A program made the translations under genes and the position numbers. Shown here one piece after another: positions 13,390 through 27,200 of a DNA stretch of 64,000 bases. Below the pieces are notes generated by a model that searched no databases, was not told the origin of the DNA, and was given only the letters and a program-made list of their open reading frames with translations. The stretch comes from Paragonimus westermani (lineage: Eukaryota > Platyhelminthes > Trematoda > Plagiorchiida > Troglotrematidae). Numbering within the stretch: position 1 is the stretch's first letter; each line of letters opens with the position of its first letter. The stretch spans positions 60,218 through 124,217 of the forward strand of contig QNGE01000950.1 of assembly GCA_008508345.1 (NCBI GenBank), written 5' to 3'.

Positions 13390-14660
13390 AAGGCCCTCCT
13401 AGACGTATCTACGAATCTTTTCACTTTGCCACTAGATTGTGGGTGATAAACTGGAGTGAATACCGTTGCTGACACGATATGCTCGGAATTCTACTGAACT
13501 GAACTGTGGCCTACTGTCCGTCAATAAAACTTCCGGAACACCAAACTGAGCGAATGACCGTCGAAAATGAGAAACGGTTACTGATGTTGCAGCCCTTCGC
13601 ATGGTGAAAACTCTTGGTCACTTTGAATGCGCATGGACCACTAATAAATAGAAGAGTTCGTCTGATGGGCCTGTAAAATCACGTTGAACCCGAGACCAGG
13701 GTTTGTCAGCCTTGGGACATGGGTATAGTTAAGTTTTAAAGGACACTTTTGCAGCCATTGCGTAACTTCTACAAGATCGAACCAAATCTCAGATCTGACC
13801 GTCGATTCCTGGCCAATCAACGTAACTGCGATCCACCGACTTCATGTGCCCAATGCCGGGATGGCCCGAATGTAACTGTTTTATTACATACTACTGTAAA
13901 ACCGTTGGAATCGCTACACGGTCTGCTAACATTAAGCACCAGTTGATCACGATAAGTAATTCCTTATGGCGGAGAAAATTGTTTCAATCTCCCATCCATT
14001 GAACTGGTTGGACAACCATTCTGGAAATAGTGCATGACTTGCTGTAATAATGCATCCTCTTCTGTTGTCTTCGCCACCGTTTTGACAGTTACTAGTAGAT
14101 TAGTGATTGAGTCGGGAAATTGTTTGTAAACTTCATTATCTGTTCACATTGATAAAATAACTGAGTTCTCATCAAGCCTTCTGACTGCCTCTTTTGCCAT
14201 GAGGCAAGATAATGTATCTGCGTGCCCAAAACTCCATGTTTTCTCGAGCCGGATTTCAAAGTGGTACCTTAGTAACATCGTAGCCCATCGCTGTAATCGA
14301 TTAGCAGTGTGGTCCGGAATGTCCTTTTTGTACCAAAAATTGACAGAAGTTTACAGTCTACATGCAACGTAAACTTCCATCCGGGTCACATTTTGCGGAA
14401 AATTTTGACTATAAATATGAGCACGAGTTCTTCTTTTTCTATTTGGCTGTAGTTCGCAGTCGAATTTAGTATACGCGAAACATGATGGGCTGTCTTTTGT
14501 GAACTATCAGGAAATTTACGCAGAATAACTGCTCTAATGCTGTACCGTGATGCATCTGCAGCAACAATTATTAACAAAGCAATCAGAAATTCACGAGGAC
14601 AGAGAAGTGCGAGCAGTTCCTCAAACCGCTACGAGAAGCTCTGTGCACGACACAGGTACT
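13390..14660 (-). mobile_element. Second Gypsy fragment: RNase H and integrase
   Basis: Degenerate minus-strand fragment. RNase H is clear at 14386-14577 (LIIVAADASRYSIRAVILRK, then NYSQIEKEELVLIFIVKIFR) and continues in other frames with ANRLQRWATMLLRYHFEIRL. Integrase follows: a zinc-binding stretch near 13800-13870 (GHPGIGHMKSVDRSYVDWPG) and core pieces down to 13400 (VSATVFTPVYHPQSSGKVKR, FVDT). The position of the catalytic Glu carries Lys. No LTR, gag or RT was found, so this is a truncated insertion in a JIP intron. Confidence 0.85.
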
Positions 14661-14892
14661 AGACATGCCACCGAGTGCTAGATAATTTATTCCGGACACC
14701 GATGCAACAGTCTCTCAGCGAGAACAGGGCGGTAGAGAAGGGGTGATAATTTACGGTGGTCGGCGTTTAAGTGAGTGTGAGGAAGAACAAATGATCAACG
14801 AGAAAGGAAACCCTAACGAGGCGATATTTCTTTTACTATCTTATGAGGAAAAAGGTTTATCGTGCACACAAATCACCAATCTCACCATTTCG

Positions 14893-15018
14893 CTGCCATT
14901 CCCAACTCTTTCTGAGGCTATGGTGAATGCTTGCTCGTTTGCAGGCTAACCGCAAAACGGCTGGTAGACTGCACTCAATCAGCAAAAGGGAGAGCAACAG
15001 CTAACGAAAGTGAGTCTG
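14893..15018 (+). repeat. Interspersed repeat tail, copy 2
   Basis: Copy of the repeat at 4395-4520, clearly alignable although diverged. No B box or hammerhead core was seen upstream of this copy, so it is either truncated or more decayed. It lies about 120 bases before the GC-rich repeat at 15141. Confidence 0.62.
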
Positions 15019-15140
15019 TTATTTATTTTACTTTAGGTTTGCCGATATGTTTTATACCGAAATTTTCGTTTGGATTCTAGATACAAATTAAAGAATTTTG
15101 TTTGTCCTACTAGTTCCGTATAGCAAGCATTAGTACATAC

Positions 15141-15292
15141 TAGTGTAGTGGATTGTCAGGCCGGAAGTGCGAGTTTTCGAACGCTCGGCCGAATACCTCA
15201 ACACGGGGGAGGTACGTTCAAAAGCCGGCCGCGATCGAATCAAGAANAAAGATTGTGCTTTATTGGACGCCTTCTCGCTACACTAGTACGTC
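15141..15292 (-). repeat. Shortened inverted copy of the 34 kb GC-rich repeat
   Basis: 15142-15246 is the reverse complement of about 34485-34592 (shared run GCGAGTTTTCGAACGCTCGG followed by CCGAATACCTCAAC). 15248-15290 is the reverse complement of 34054-34091 (AAAGATTGTGCTTT and TTGGACGCCTTCTCGCTACA). The roughly 390 bases that separate these blocks at 34 kb are absent, and the single N of the window lies exactly at the junction. Confidence 0.8.
15247..15247. other. Ambiguous base (N)
   Basis: The only non-ACGT character in the window. It sits at the boundary between two repeat blocks that are about 390 bases apart in the other copy, so it may mark a collapsed or closed assembly gap. Confidence 0.97.
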
Positions 15293-18200
15293 GGAACTCC
15301 TTTTGCCTCACAATTGCATCGTCTTTCTTCTTAGGTCAGATTTTACCGGCGGAGTCACCCATATTTCTAATTCCGAAAGAAAAGAGTTTCATCCTTACAC
15401 TAGCCCGACTCCTGGCTACTACCTGTCCGGCTGAGTCATAAAGACCTCATATCCATACTGAGTACAGGGTGAGTGGTACCAAAAGTGGTGCAGCGCAAGT
15501 CACGGGTGGTCACATGTTTCTCGACTCCGGCTACTGTGACGATTTAATACGGGAGTGGATGCCGCTGTGTATGCCTCATTCAGATTTGCCGTCATATTCA
15601 GTCGTTTTGTCTCAAATTCATGAACCGTTTGATAAATATTTGCTCCCTAGTTGGCACAAAAACAGGAATCAAAAGGGAGTTTATTCCTATCCTGGACACA
15701 TCTGATTATCGAGTGAGCTATGAACAATGAGTTTTCCGAAGCAGGGCTAATTAATAATCGCCTTCCGATTCCCTGTGTGCACTAGTTGATGACTCACGTA
15801 GTTTATCTGTTTTGGAACAGGTAACACTCGCAGACCATAATATTGTTGTTGTTATTCACATGTTAGTGTTTCACGTTCACGATCGAAGAGAGTAAACAAA
15901 GTGATAACATCTTGCTAACTATACCATCTTTCGTTATCGACAAGTACATCTGTCCATCGGTTTTAGATGTCTTCTCATCCACGAAGTGTTTGATAAATTT
16001 GATTTTCAAACCCACACAGATAGAGACAAGCAAGCATTGAATCATCCTCTCTTGACAACTTTAAACATGTATTAAGCCAGTGAAATGATAATCTTTGATT
16101 GTTCTCGGTCACTCATGTCACAAAAGAGAACTAATCAGCTTGAATGACCCCACGTGAAGCCTTTCGGTCAACGGGCAACAAAAACTCCAAGAGAAAATCT
16201 GTTGCTAGACAATTAGTCCGCTACGTTACCGAATTGGTGGTAATATGTTAGCCTGAGGGTGAGGGAAAACGATATCTGGTCTCTGGTATTGCTATACACA
16301 TCAAACGTGTTTGTAACCAGATTAATCATCTTTTAGAAAGAAACAAGAGTGGGTGGACCTACGGAATGATGTGCTGGAAGGAAGCTAAAACCACCGAACG
16401 ATCACCATGTTTATCGTCTGGGTGTGCATACTTCAACCAGAGAGAGACTTATCTAGAGAATAGCAGCAACTATATCATAATTTTATGTATACCACAAGTA
16501 AGCACTGACACTCACTCAACAATGGGGTATGTCAAAGCCAGCACAGCAACGCGCTCAGACTAAACTCACGTAGGCCTCGTCGACTCTCCGGTGGGAGTTT
16601 CCGAACGATCCGAAGCAGAAGACTCTGCCCGATTGTTCGAGGAAAAGGCGGCAAAACTGTCGAAATACATGGGAGGATGAGACCAATTATCAATAGGCTA
16701 TTAATTCATTAGTTCTTAACCAGATGAGTGGGCCCCACGATGTGTGATAAGGTTCCATATAGTAAACAATGCAAAGACCAAATGCTATTGGAATAATGGT
16801 TAGTGTGACGTGTGGTGGGTAGACAACAGTTTGGATACGTTGTAAAGTAGACATTGATTGCCAGCTTTGACTATGCTGTGAGATCAAACAAACAAGCCCT
16901 TATGCCTAACAATAATATTCACCTCTAGTGTGCACTGTTTGCAAACGGACCAAACACCGGGTCAGCTAAGGTGCCGTTAAGACAGAGTGCTGGAAACGTA
17001 TTATGGAATGTCCTGCACACATTCTTTCAATGGATTTGCAATGTTATTTGAAATCGTTGCCTTAGACAGTGAATCCACATTTAACGGAGTATCATACAAT
17101 GACATGATGAGAACAGAGTGCCTGCGGCTATCATCAGCAAAACAAGTGTTTACGGTTATGGAAACTGAAGTGAGTAGACGGTTCGTCTGAGTCCAAGCCA
17201 CGTGATCAAATTGGTGTAAACACGTGAATAGTCTTTTGAAAAGCCCACGAAACACAATGGTACAACAAATTAGTCACTTGCCCTTGACATGACTGTCACG
17301 TGAACAGCGCAATCAGACCAATGTTAACGTGTGGGCGATAGTGCATCGATCATGCAGCATGCTTCGATTCGGCACGTGACAAACAAAACGAACACCACTT
17401 CAATCCACGCAAGTGAAAGTGTTAGAAAACAAAACCTCACAAACGGCACGAAACACCATCAGCAGACGGAGTGCTGTTAAGTGAAATGTCTTATTGTGAA
17501 CCAGCACACAAAACAATCTGTCATAAAGTCAGAAGCTGCCTGATGAACAGTAACATGCTGCTTACAAAGGAGTAGATACAAAGTTTTTGTTAGTGCAGTG
17601 AAAACCTGGTAACAGTAAATAACCGAGTTAGAGTTCATTAAAAGCAACTAATCCAGGACGCCGTGACGCCACCACCTTGTGATAAGCGTGGATCTAACTG
17701 AATACCAAAGTGGAAAATGCATGCAGACCGACCGCACCTTCAGCAACGTAACCGGAAGTTTGTGCAAAATATTGGCGCACATGGCAGGAGCGCTATGTAC
17801 TAGGTGGGCCATCAAAAATGAAGCAATTCTACACATGGGATAAACAATGGTTCATTAAGCAGATGATGTGCACGAAAAGGTCGAATGGAACGGTTCGATG
17901 ATCATACACATTATATCAGTACATAAGGACCAACGTGCAAACCACGATTGAACTGGAATGCGATTACATATCAATCCACCGTGAAACAGCGTGTTGAATG
18001 TTATGAAGCTCGTAACTGTGCCGAAATCAATGACGTAGATGACGTGCTAATAGCTAACCTAGTCAGGGACATGTGCTTCAGATCAGACAATTTTAAGATA
18101 CAAAAAGCGATCGTAAATACTTAGGTAGATTTATCGCCCAAAGGCTGCCGTAATGCATAAACTCATTGATGCAGCTGACCCACATAAAGTGGACGGGAAA

Positions 18201-21200
18201 GAGGAGTGATTGCCATGGAAACATCAGGATGAATCACCTAGACTTCCAACAGAGTACTCGCGTGCGAAAACACAAGCAGATACGTTTGAGCATGATACTC
18301 GTATAACACGGAAACGGAAAGGCGCACGACCCACAGTGCTACTCGTGAGTAGACAACGGTTGGTTTTGTCCGAGTGTATACACATTACAACACACCACTT
18401 AATCAGTGACTACAGGAATATTCAGTTGCAGAAGACACCAAATTGCACGACACAGTTTGATCTTAAAAAGCAAAACGGAACCAAGAGGATGATCACTGTA
18501 ATAAATTTAACTGGAAATGGCTCATGAGCTGGAAAACCTTCTCAGTGATTTTTTCTCAACGAACTGATACATTATGGATGGTTTATCTGGTGTGCTGACG
18601 CAGTGCATTTGATTGAGTAATGAGGCTAAGTGTGTCAAGCTCTGTGAACCTCTGAGGCCCTGCGCTACCTGAGAATTCAAGTGCGCTAGCGTCAGATTCA
18701 GCATTCTCCATTCGCTCTTTTATGAAGATACTCGTTTCTGGCACTAAGTGCATTTGGAAACAGTTTAATGGTGATGGAACCTGCAATTACGTTACCACCA
18801 GCATCACACATGACCCAGCAGTCAAGTTACCCTACAACCAAGCTATTCTTATCCACGCTTTCCACAGTAGTTAATTTTGCTGACGCCAAAATATCTGCCT
18901 GTTGGTGTTTGCAGAATTTCCTTCTACAGTTTGATGTATTCAATTTTCCAGCCATGTCAGTGGACTAGTTGGTCAGATCCTTCCGAATTAAGCACTAACC
19001 CTCAGCGTGTGCCCGTCACGCATATCGTTGCTTTGAACATCACTGGCATTTTCTCGCAAGCCCGGTTTGGCAACGATTTCTCCCCGCATTGTCACCGGGA
19101 CACTCGTCCTATCGAGTTACCTACCTGCCGCAATGCCTGTGGAGAGTGGTACATCGTTAGGCGACCGATGCCTAGTTGTTGAGGCCAAATGAAACGCCTG
19201 ATCCAAAACTGCGATATGCACGCCGGACACACGTGGAGCGAACATTTTGAGACAGTGATAAGCACATGAAAATGGGAGGTGAGAGCCAGTGTCCTCTGTT
19301 CACTTTTGGTACAAGAAACAACAACCGGAGATAGTAAACACAGGAACTGTACGGAACATGAAATAAATACCAGAAGTTCAGTACGGATCCCCAGCCCGGG
19401 GGAGGGCAATTGCTCGGATAAAGTACTGAGTAATGAGACAGATCTGATGAATTAAATGAGACCCACTTGTGAACTGGCCAAATTCAAAGCAGCGACAGGA
19501 GCCATATGTCTTTAAGCAGCGTGATCTGTTGTACGGAACCACGGTAGGAGCGTAGAAACTTCACAATTGGACCAAGGATTGCTCGATTGAAGCTACTGCA
19601 AAGGTTATCAACCGGCGACTTCGATGAGTATCAGATCGCCCACCTGGGAAGAAGTGCCTACCACCAGCTGCCATAAGGGAGTAACCGAGGTCTTAATTAT
19701 TTGAATACGTTGCTGTCTGACCAACAGGAGTGTACTCGATTCGTTGAATGTCTGGCCGCATTACACTGCGTATTCAAAAAGCATCCACGTTTTATACAAC
19801 CCAGATGCCATCAGCCATTAAGAAAGATGAATCGTGTGAAAGCATTGTGTATCCTTACGGATATACCTCCAACATCACAGATGATGAAGTCTGACGGATG
19901 CGTTTTGTTATTCTTAGTAATACCACCTTAGAGGATTTACAAACTGGCAAGATGGTGGTCCCCGAATAAACGAAAGAGCCAAGCAGACTGTTTGCATTAA
20001 AAAAGTTAGAAGAACGAGGACCCAGTCTTTGAAATAGCAGTGCGAATGTGCAAAGCACATTCCGGACTGTCAAGACTCATACTGGCAGAGATCGTACAGC
20101 GTTATCTCGATAACAACAGAAGCAAAAGAAACCCACTTGAAAAATGGACTAGCTAAAGTAGAACCGGCAGATTCAACGGCAAACAGACATCCGACCTCAT
20201 ACGATGTTTTTATCAAGTGCCTTGAATTCTTCAACTATTTGTAACATACTTTCGACAGCTTTGTTAGTGTGAATAACAGGGAGACCGACCCAATTTGCTT
20301 CCTAGATTACTACGAGGGGATCAATATAAAGCAAAATCACCCCCTCCCTATTTATATTCTGATCAACAAGCGAATTTCCGGCATCACGCTGAATTGTCCG
20401 ATCAACCTCACATAATCACACACGGCTTGGTATAGTCCCACATGAGTCAGTTATTGGCCTAAGTGGACTGTAACAACGGATTCGTCAAAATAAAAACTGA
20501 TTCCATCGCATACAATGCCTTACGACCAAATCCAAAGTAGACCTCGTTGGAACTCTGTTTGCCTCTCAAATCACATAGGCTTTTTTCGTCAGCACTCAAC
20601 GCCTGGTACATTTGGCATCAGGGATGCAACGCTCGCCATATCCCAACAGCATGGCATAGCCTAATTAGCTTAGTAACTGTCAGAATGCGGACAGCGACAA
20701 GTGAACCGCCCATTTGCGTGACTTAACTAGATGACGAGAACGGTGCACAATGTGATGCTGTGCCAAGTGGAGTAGGCCCAACAACTGGAATGCTGAATTG
20801 TATGATCAGTGTCTACTGGAGCAACCACTTTGTAGAACTTTGTGATAAGCCCATCAAAATTAGGAACTTAGGCAGACGTGTCACTAGATGTTACATGTAG
20901 GTTTCCCTACGGGAATGGTATATTTCTGCAGAGATTTTCTGGCCCTATGCGTACATACACAAAAACAGGGCGATCGGATTTTACCACCAACTGGGTTCCA
21001 ACGAGGGACGCCAAGATGATGCAAAGAGAGATGGCAACGGGTAATTGGACATGAACTGGTGACAAAACAGCGTTTAGTCGCAATGATGATGTGCAATGAA
21101 TTTGACAATTAGAACATTCGATTTACGACCATCTGAGCAGGCATTCTGAGAGCCATCTGCGCAACTGTTCCAGTTATGGAAACGCTGGCCTACATTGGCC

Positions 21201-24200
21201 CATGCGCAGGAACGTAGACATGGTACACAACTTTCAGTCCATGTCAGGTGCTGTACGCAAGATCGTAAATGTGTGAACAACATGATTAAGTATAGAAAAA
21301 GATAGCGACTCTACTCGGTGCTTTCCCAAGAACTCATTTAGTGGGACGCGTTTTCGGCTCAGTTCTATTCAAACGCTGCAGTGGACGGATTACTCACGGC
21401 GGAGACATGATAGTTTTAAGCTATCTTCAGGCTAAACTAAGGCTAAACCAAGCTTAGTGATCGTACTGGTTTGTGTAAAGTTACCTGGCTTCACATCAGA
21501 TTGCATTAGCCGTCGTACCCAGTCAGTACTGTTCTAATTTCCATGTTCACGTAATTAACATGAAGTGAAAGGAAATATAACAGTGCACTTAGGGGACAAT
21601 ATCAATAATAAAGTTAAAACGTTCGGGAACTACCAGGTCAAATCGCAGAGAAACCAACTGTTGGGAAATAGGACGACCCGTTCTTTATAAGATACCTAGC
21701 ATCAGATGACTCCTGGCTATTACAATAACACTACAAACTAAGACATCCGAGGTAACCGATAGAGACTTGAAGCAATCTAGCGGCTGTTTACAATTGATCG
21801 TGTCATGTGACCAGTCAATACCCTGGATACTAGTCGATACAAATGACTCTAAAAGAAACGGCATATAGAATGAACTGATATCATTATAAAACTGCACAGG
21901 GCTGATACCCTGGCAGGACATTCGATTGCACGAAGAAATCTACTAAACGTCACAAAAGGAAAAGAACACCAGTGTTCTCCTTATTGCCTTCCATTGGGAA
22001 TCCGGCTACTTTACATCTATACAACTTTCGAAACAAACCTAAAATTTCTGAACGCGGAGTTCTGCGACTTTCCACTAAGTATCCTCAAACCGGATGTCAT
22101 TACACCGCTCAAAATATAACATACTGACCTGGAGTACATTAAATGGATAGTTGCCAATGCTCTGGTTTTAGTCTTTATGCAATGAATGTTAACCGAGGAG
22201 AGGGTGGTAATGCGATAAACAGAAAATATTTTGCGACCAATGGTCTGCTTAAAGTGATCAACACGCATCTATAGATTGATCGGATACGTTCACTCCATCT
22301 GATTGTTGCAAGTCAAACAAAAGCACTGCGCAACGGATTTTCTGTTCAGCCAATCTTTCTCACCATTGTCTGAACCGTTAATCGGAAAAACTTTTGGTAG
22401 ACTCCATATAACAATGGGTTGGGAGAATAACCAGGTCCGAATCCAAAATTTTTGAGTTCTCCAAGTGAGTTCGTAGTTCGGCTAGCAGAGAATTCATCTC
22501 GTTTGGGCATTCTGCCAGTCATTGGTCAGGGTTCCGTTGAGGCCCAGCATTTTAGTAATTGAAACTCCTCCAAAAGAACTTTAGACAAGCTCTCATCCAA
22601 CAACACTTGAAGACAAGTGTGTCATCTACACGCTGATCAGCCCCTGGGATTGATGTTATTTTTTGAAGCTCATTGTGCGCAGCCACAGTGCGATCGCAAA
22701 CCCCGATGAACGGTTAGTTAGTGAACGATGTGTTCGCAGAAGTGCGCAAACCAAAGCAGACGGACACCATAGGATGATGTCAGCTTGCCTCCCAAGGCGG
22801 CCCACGGACCGATTTGGGAGTGCAATCCCCTGTAAGCATTCTAACTTCTGGAAGTTAATTCCGGCACATATTACTTCTAGGAAAAGACTTTGGACCACTA
22901 CATTAACGCCCTCGTTTGATTGACGGACATTGCGGAACGTGGATCTAAGTAATTGATATCAATGACCTCAAGTTGATACCTACTCACTTGTCTGGCTACT
23001 CAACGCAGAGCACCGGCCTCAACTGCTCAGACTCGTGTTGTAGAAACAGGTAACCTGTCTATCAATCTATTATGGGCGTTTCGTCCATATCCTAGCGCTG
23101 CTTCAGGATAGTACTATAGATTGGGGTTGACAAAAGACGATCATGGATCATACAAAAGATGTAAGTGAATCTAGACAGAACTATACGTTGGTTGCAAACT
23201 TTTACTCAACAGCGTTAATTGATTCCGTGCATTAGTGCACGAGCGTAAATTCTAACGCTTCATGAATTCCGTCTAGGAAAAAAATCAAGCTGAACTGTAG
23301 CACGATCAACTGGGTGGCCATAACCTCATCGGTACAGGCAGCAGTCACGTCTCAATAAACTGCAATAGACAGAAACGTTGATGAAATGTGACAAAACGGG
23401 TCAAGTTACAATCTCAAGAGTACGAAAGTTTGGACTGTACGTGTGCAATTATACCGCAGAAACGGTGTGTGACGACACACTGGATCTAACCAGTTCATCG
23501 ATATGTACAGGTGAAAATGACAAGTCAACTCAACAAATGTGACGTCGCATGCACATTCTGAGGGAGAAAAGTGCAAGAATGTTTAGGAGTTCGGAGTAGC
23601 GGGGATGTACCAACATATGGCTAGTTATGTAGAACAATTTTTAAGGAGAAACGTCGCTCGCAATTAGGTTCGTTTTCACAGGTTCACTACGTGAATATTT
23701 ACTCATTGAGGGAACTGTTACGATCAGCACCGTCCATCGCTGGGTATTGATGCAGTACGTGACCCTTACTGGACATCGTTCATTAAGTCAATTATAAATT
23801 CACCCGACTCAGCACAAGGTTAATCGGATTCGGAATGTTGACTACTGAAGACCAATACTTCGGAAACGATAGCAAGGTGGAGGCCGAAATAAAGAGACAC
23901 AATTTCGCCACAGGAAGTTACATGGAAGAAAACGCACACAGAGACTCGAAAATGAGCGATTCAAAGATAGTGTGCGTATCCCCATAATGTAAAATCATGA
24001 GGAATCAGTCCGAACACTTTCTGCCATCTGATCAAGTGGAAGGATTGAGTTTTTCTTTCTGGAACATACTACAAGTGGTCTTATTGTAGGAACATTCATT
24101 AAAATTGTTCAGCCAAAGAGAATGCATATTTCGCAGCTATAATCCTTTGATCGACCGGTACTTACGCGAGACTATACCATCCCACAATGGAAAGTGTTAT

Positions 24201-27200
24201 CCTTTGGAGCGAACACACACTGAATGTGTTGTTCAGTTTGACCAAACTATGGACAGCACTCTGGATAGAGTATTCAAACGGATGGATCAACGACAGTCTC
24301 AATGGGTTCGTGCGACCACAAGTAAACGTGTGGCAAATCAGCAGTGAATCTTGTACCTTTTACATGCCAAATTCGAATCGATCAAATGACCCCTACCGCT
24401 TATTTTTAGTAGATGGATGCATGTGTACGTTTGGTTTGTGGAGGCTGAACGCCAAAAACAATCCTGTACATCTTTGTTTATGAGTGTACATGCACGAGTG
24501 AGCCAATGTTTCAGGAAAGTATATCACGACTAATAGAAGCTGAATACATATCATGTCACATATACAAATTTAACCGTATGAAAACGCTCACACAAGCATT
24601 CAGTAGAATGTACTTGTAAAATCCGTAGTCCTTGATGCGTAACAGGTCGTTAAACTATCACTTTGCAAACATCCGGTTGAAAACACATAGCGGTTTAGGG
24701 GACGAAACACAGATAGGTCAATGATGCTACTCCAAGAGGTCGTTCTCTATTACGAGCCGAATCGACCTTGTTTGTAATCTCAAGGCTGTGCTCACTGGAT
24801 GTGCATGTAGACAAAAATCATAATAGAATAGGATAAACAGTTAGGTTTTACATGATCACCAATAACTATGTGAAAAAACAAAACACCAAGGCATCTGGCC
24901 ACATCACAGAGCATTGCAAAAGTGACTAACAGCGTGTCCAACACAGAATACAGGATACACTTAACGGAATAATGAAAAGAATTGAGAGTTTTCTCAAAAA
25001 TCACAGCGCAAAAAAAGTCAGAAAGACCAGTGTTGTAAATGCGACTAAATGCCGTAACCAAGTAGTGACGCTCAATGAGAAGTTACTGGTCAGGACTGGG
25101 AAAAAATAATTGTGTAAGGCACAGCAAGGCAAACCACCTCCGCCCGGTCTAATTGGAAGAGGGAAAAGAAATCTGATATCACCAAGAGTTAGAAGAAACA
25201 CAATAAATCAAGGTGTATTTCGCGTGGGAACAGTGGGATACACTAATCGGAATCTGTCGAAAGGGAGATAGATGGGTGAGAGAAAAGACCAGAAAGAGAG
25301 TCAGAACGAGGTGAACAGTATGGTGAACAGAAAAAGAATTTGAGTAAAATCTGTAAGAAAAACTTAAATGTGTGAAAGCTGCTGAACCGTTTACGTAGAA
25401 AAGAACAATTGCATGATCGGAGTTTTGCCGGAGAGTAATTGATAGCGTGATATTAATGACTAGCTTCGGAGTCCGCAACCCACCAACAGAAAACGGTATC
25501 GCTGTTCGCCGAGCAAGCAAGTCTGCTAAAAAATGGAACATACGGAGAGCAAACAACTACCAGAGATCGCTGATGCCCATGTGGATGACGCGTTCCACAC
25601 CTGGTCTTACCCAGTTTGTCACTTATAACTAGGAGACATTCACATGACAAACAACTTGAGGCGTTACACTAGCGTATACCAGTAACGAATTCAGGACTGG
25701 AAAAATGCACCGATCAAATGGATATCACTGACGTAATTGATCAATCGACCAATTAATGAGACGGCATCTGGCCTCAGCCTAGGATCAGACTGTTGACTAT
25801 TAGTTCAGTTTGTCAGTGAGATTCCGTCTTTTTCGTTATAATTCACAAACAGGAAAGGGTCACATCATGATGTGCGATCGCAAAAGTGGAATATACACTA
25901 TGCTCCAAAAACGGCCACTACCCCGATGAAAGCATCTGTTCAAAAGGATACAAACGTGGTTCAGTTCGGGTAGATAAAATACACCTTTTAGATAACCCTA
26001 CCTGGTGTTTGAGTGGGTGTAACTATGAGTTAAAATATTTCCCTTTCCAACTAAATGGAACATAGTCAATCGATAAACTAGAACGATGGACTGTACATCG
26101 AACAGATAACAATGATATGCACAAGCAAGAGTGACGTGAAGACGTATCAAAGTCCACCATGATCGCAAGGTGAATTGCGTTACACCCTTTGTAAGCCCAT
26201 CATAACCAACGCATGGTGAACAAATTGAAACTGGAGATGATTCACGAGTCGTAGTTTCTTGCACATGCATTTCAGACCCATTGGGAATCACGAGAGTTTC
26301 AAGGAAACCGTCAGCTGCATTGAATCACGGTGCGCTCAGATCACTGATGCCAGCAGAACATGGGTTCTCCGCTGACAAGATGACAAGCAGGCAGAGAATC
26401 ATGACTTCTGAACACCTGGATAATAGGTGCGCACCTTTACAAATGAGAAAGCTGATCATCTGATCTATATCGAAAAGAGTCGCCATTAGAGACGCAACCT
26501 GATTGAAACCCATCAGCGGTTTGTTGTACGTTTCGGAATGGAAATGTCGGCCGCCTGAACTGGACACACAGGGGTACCTGATCCAACGTGAGGTGAATGT
26601 TGACCACATGAACAGGGGAAGTGTCCATGGGGCTTGATCTCTACGCCCTTGTGCACAACTTCTGACCGATTTATGATTGTGTCGTCGTAGCGCTAACTGA
26701 CCCGTCCGTCCCGTCAGTTACCGGCAAACGCAATTAAACTGTCCTGATTGAGGTGTGGTCACATTAGATCAATTAATGACTACGATGTGATTGAATAATT
26801 TGATGGTTTTCTTGACTACCTTTCTAGTTTGACCGGGTGTGAGCACGATAGCTCTGTGGACAGTAAACAATGCAAAACGGAGGACTCTGTTTAGTCTGAC
26901 GGACCGGGTAAGCATTTCCATCTAATGATCGGCTGAGTGAACGCAAACACAATGAATTTCGTTTTGACCACTTTTAATGAAGCTAACTGAGTTTCTTTGT
27001 TTACGTACTCATTCGCTTCGCGTGCACTGAAACCGATAAGATGCATCGAACCAACGTGAAGAGAAGTTATCGTAAATTGAAACTCAGCTTTGACTAGCCA
27101 ACTGTGAGAACACGATCAGAGATGTTGAAAACTTTTTCAACACAGTAAACCGATTCCGACGGTCTCGCCATTCAGATGATGTGCGGAAACGCCGTGGCGA

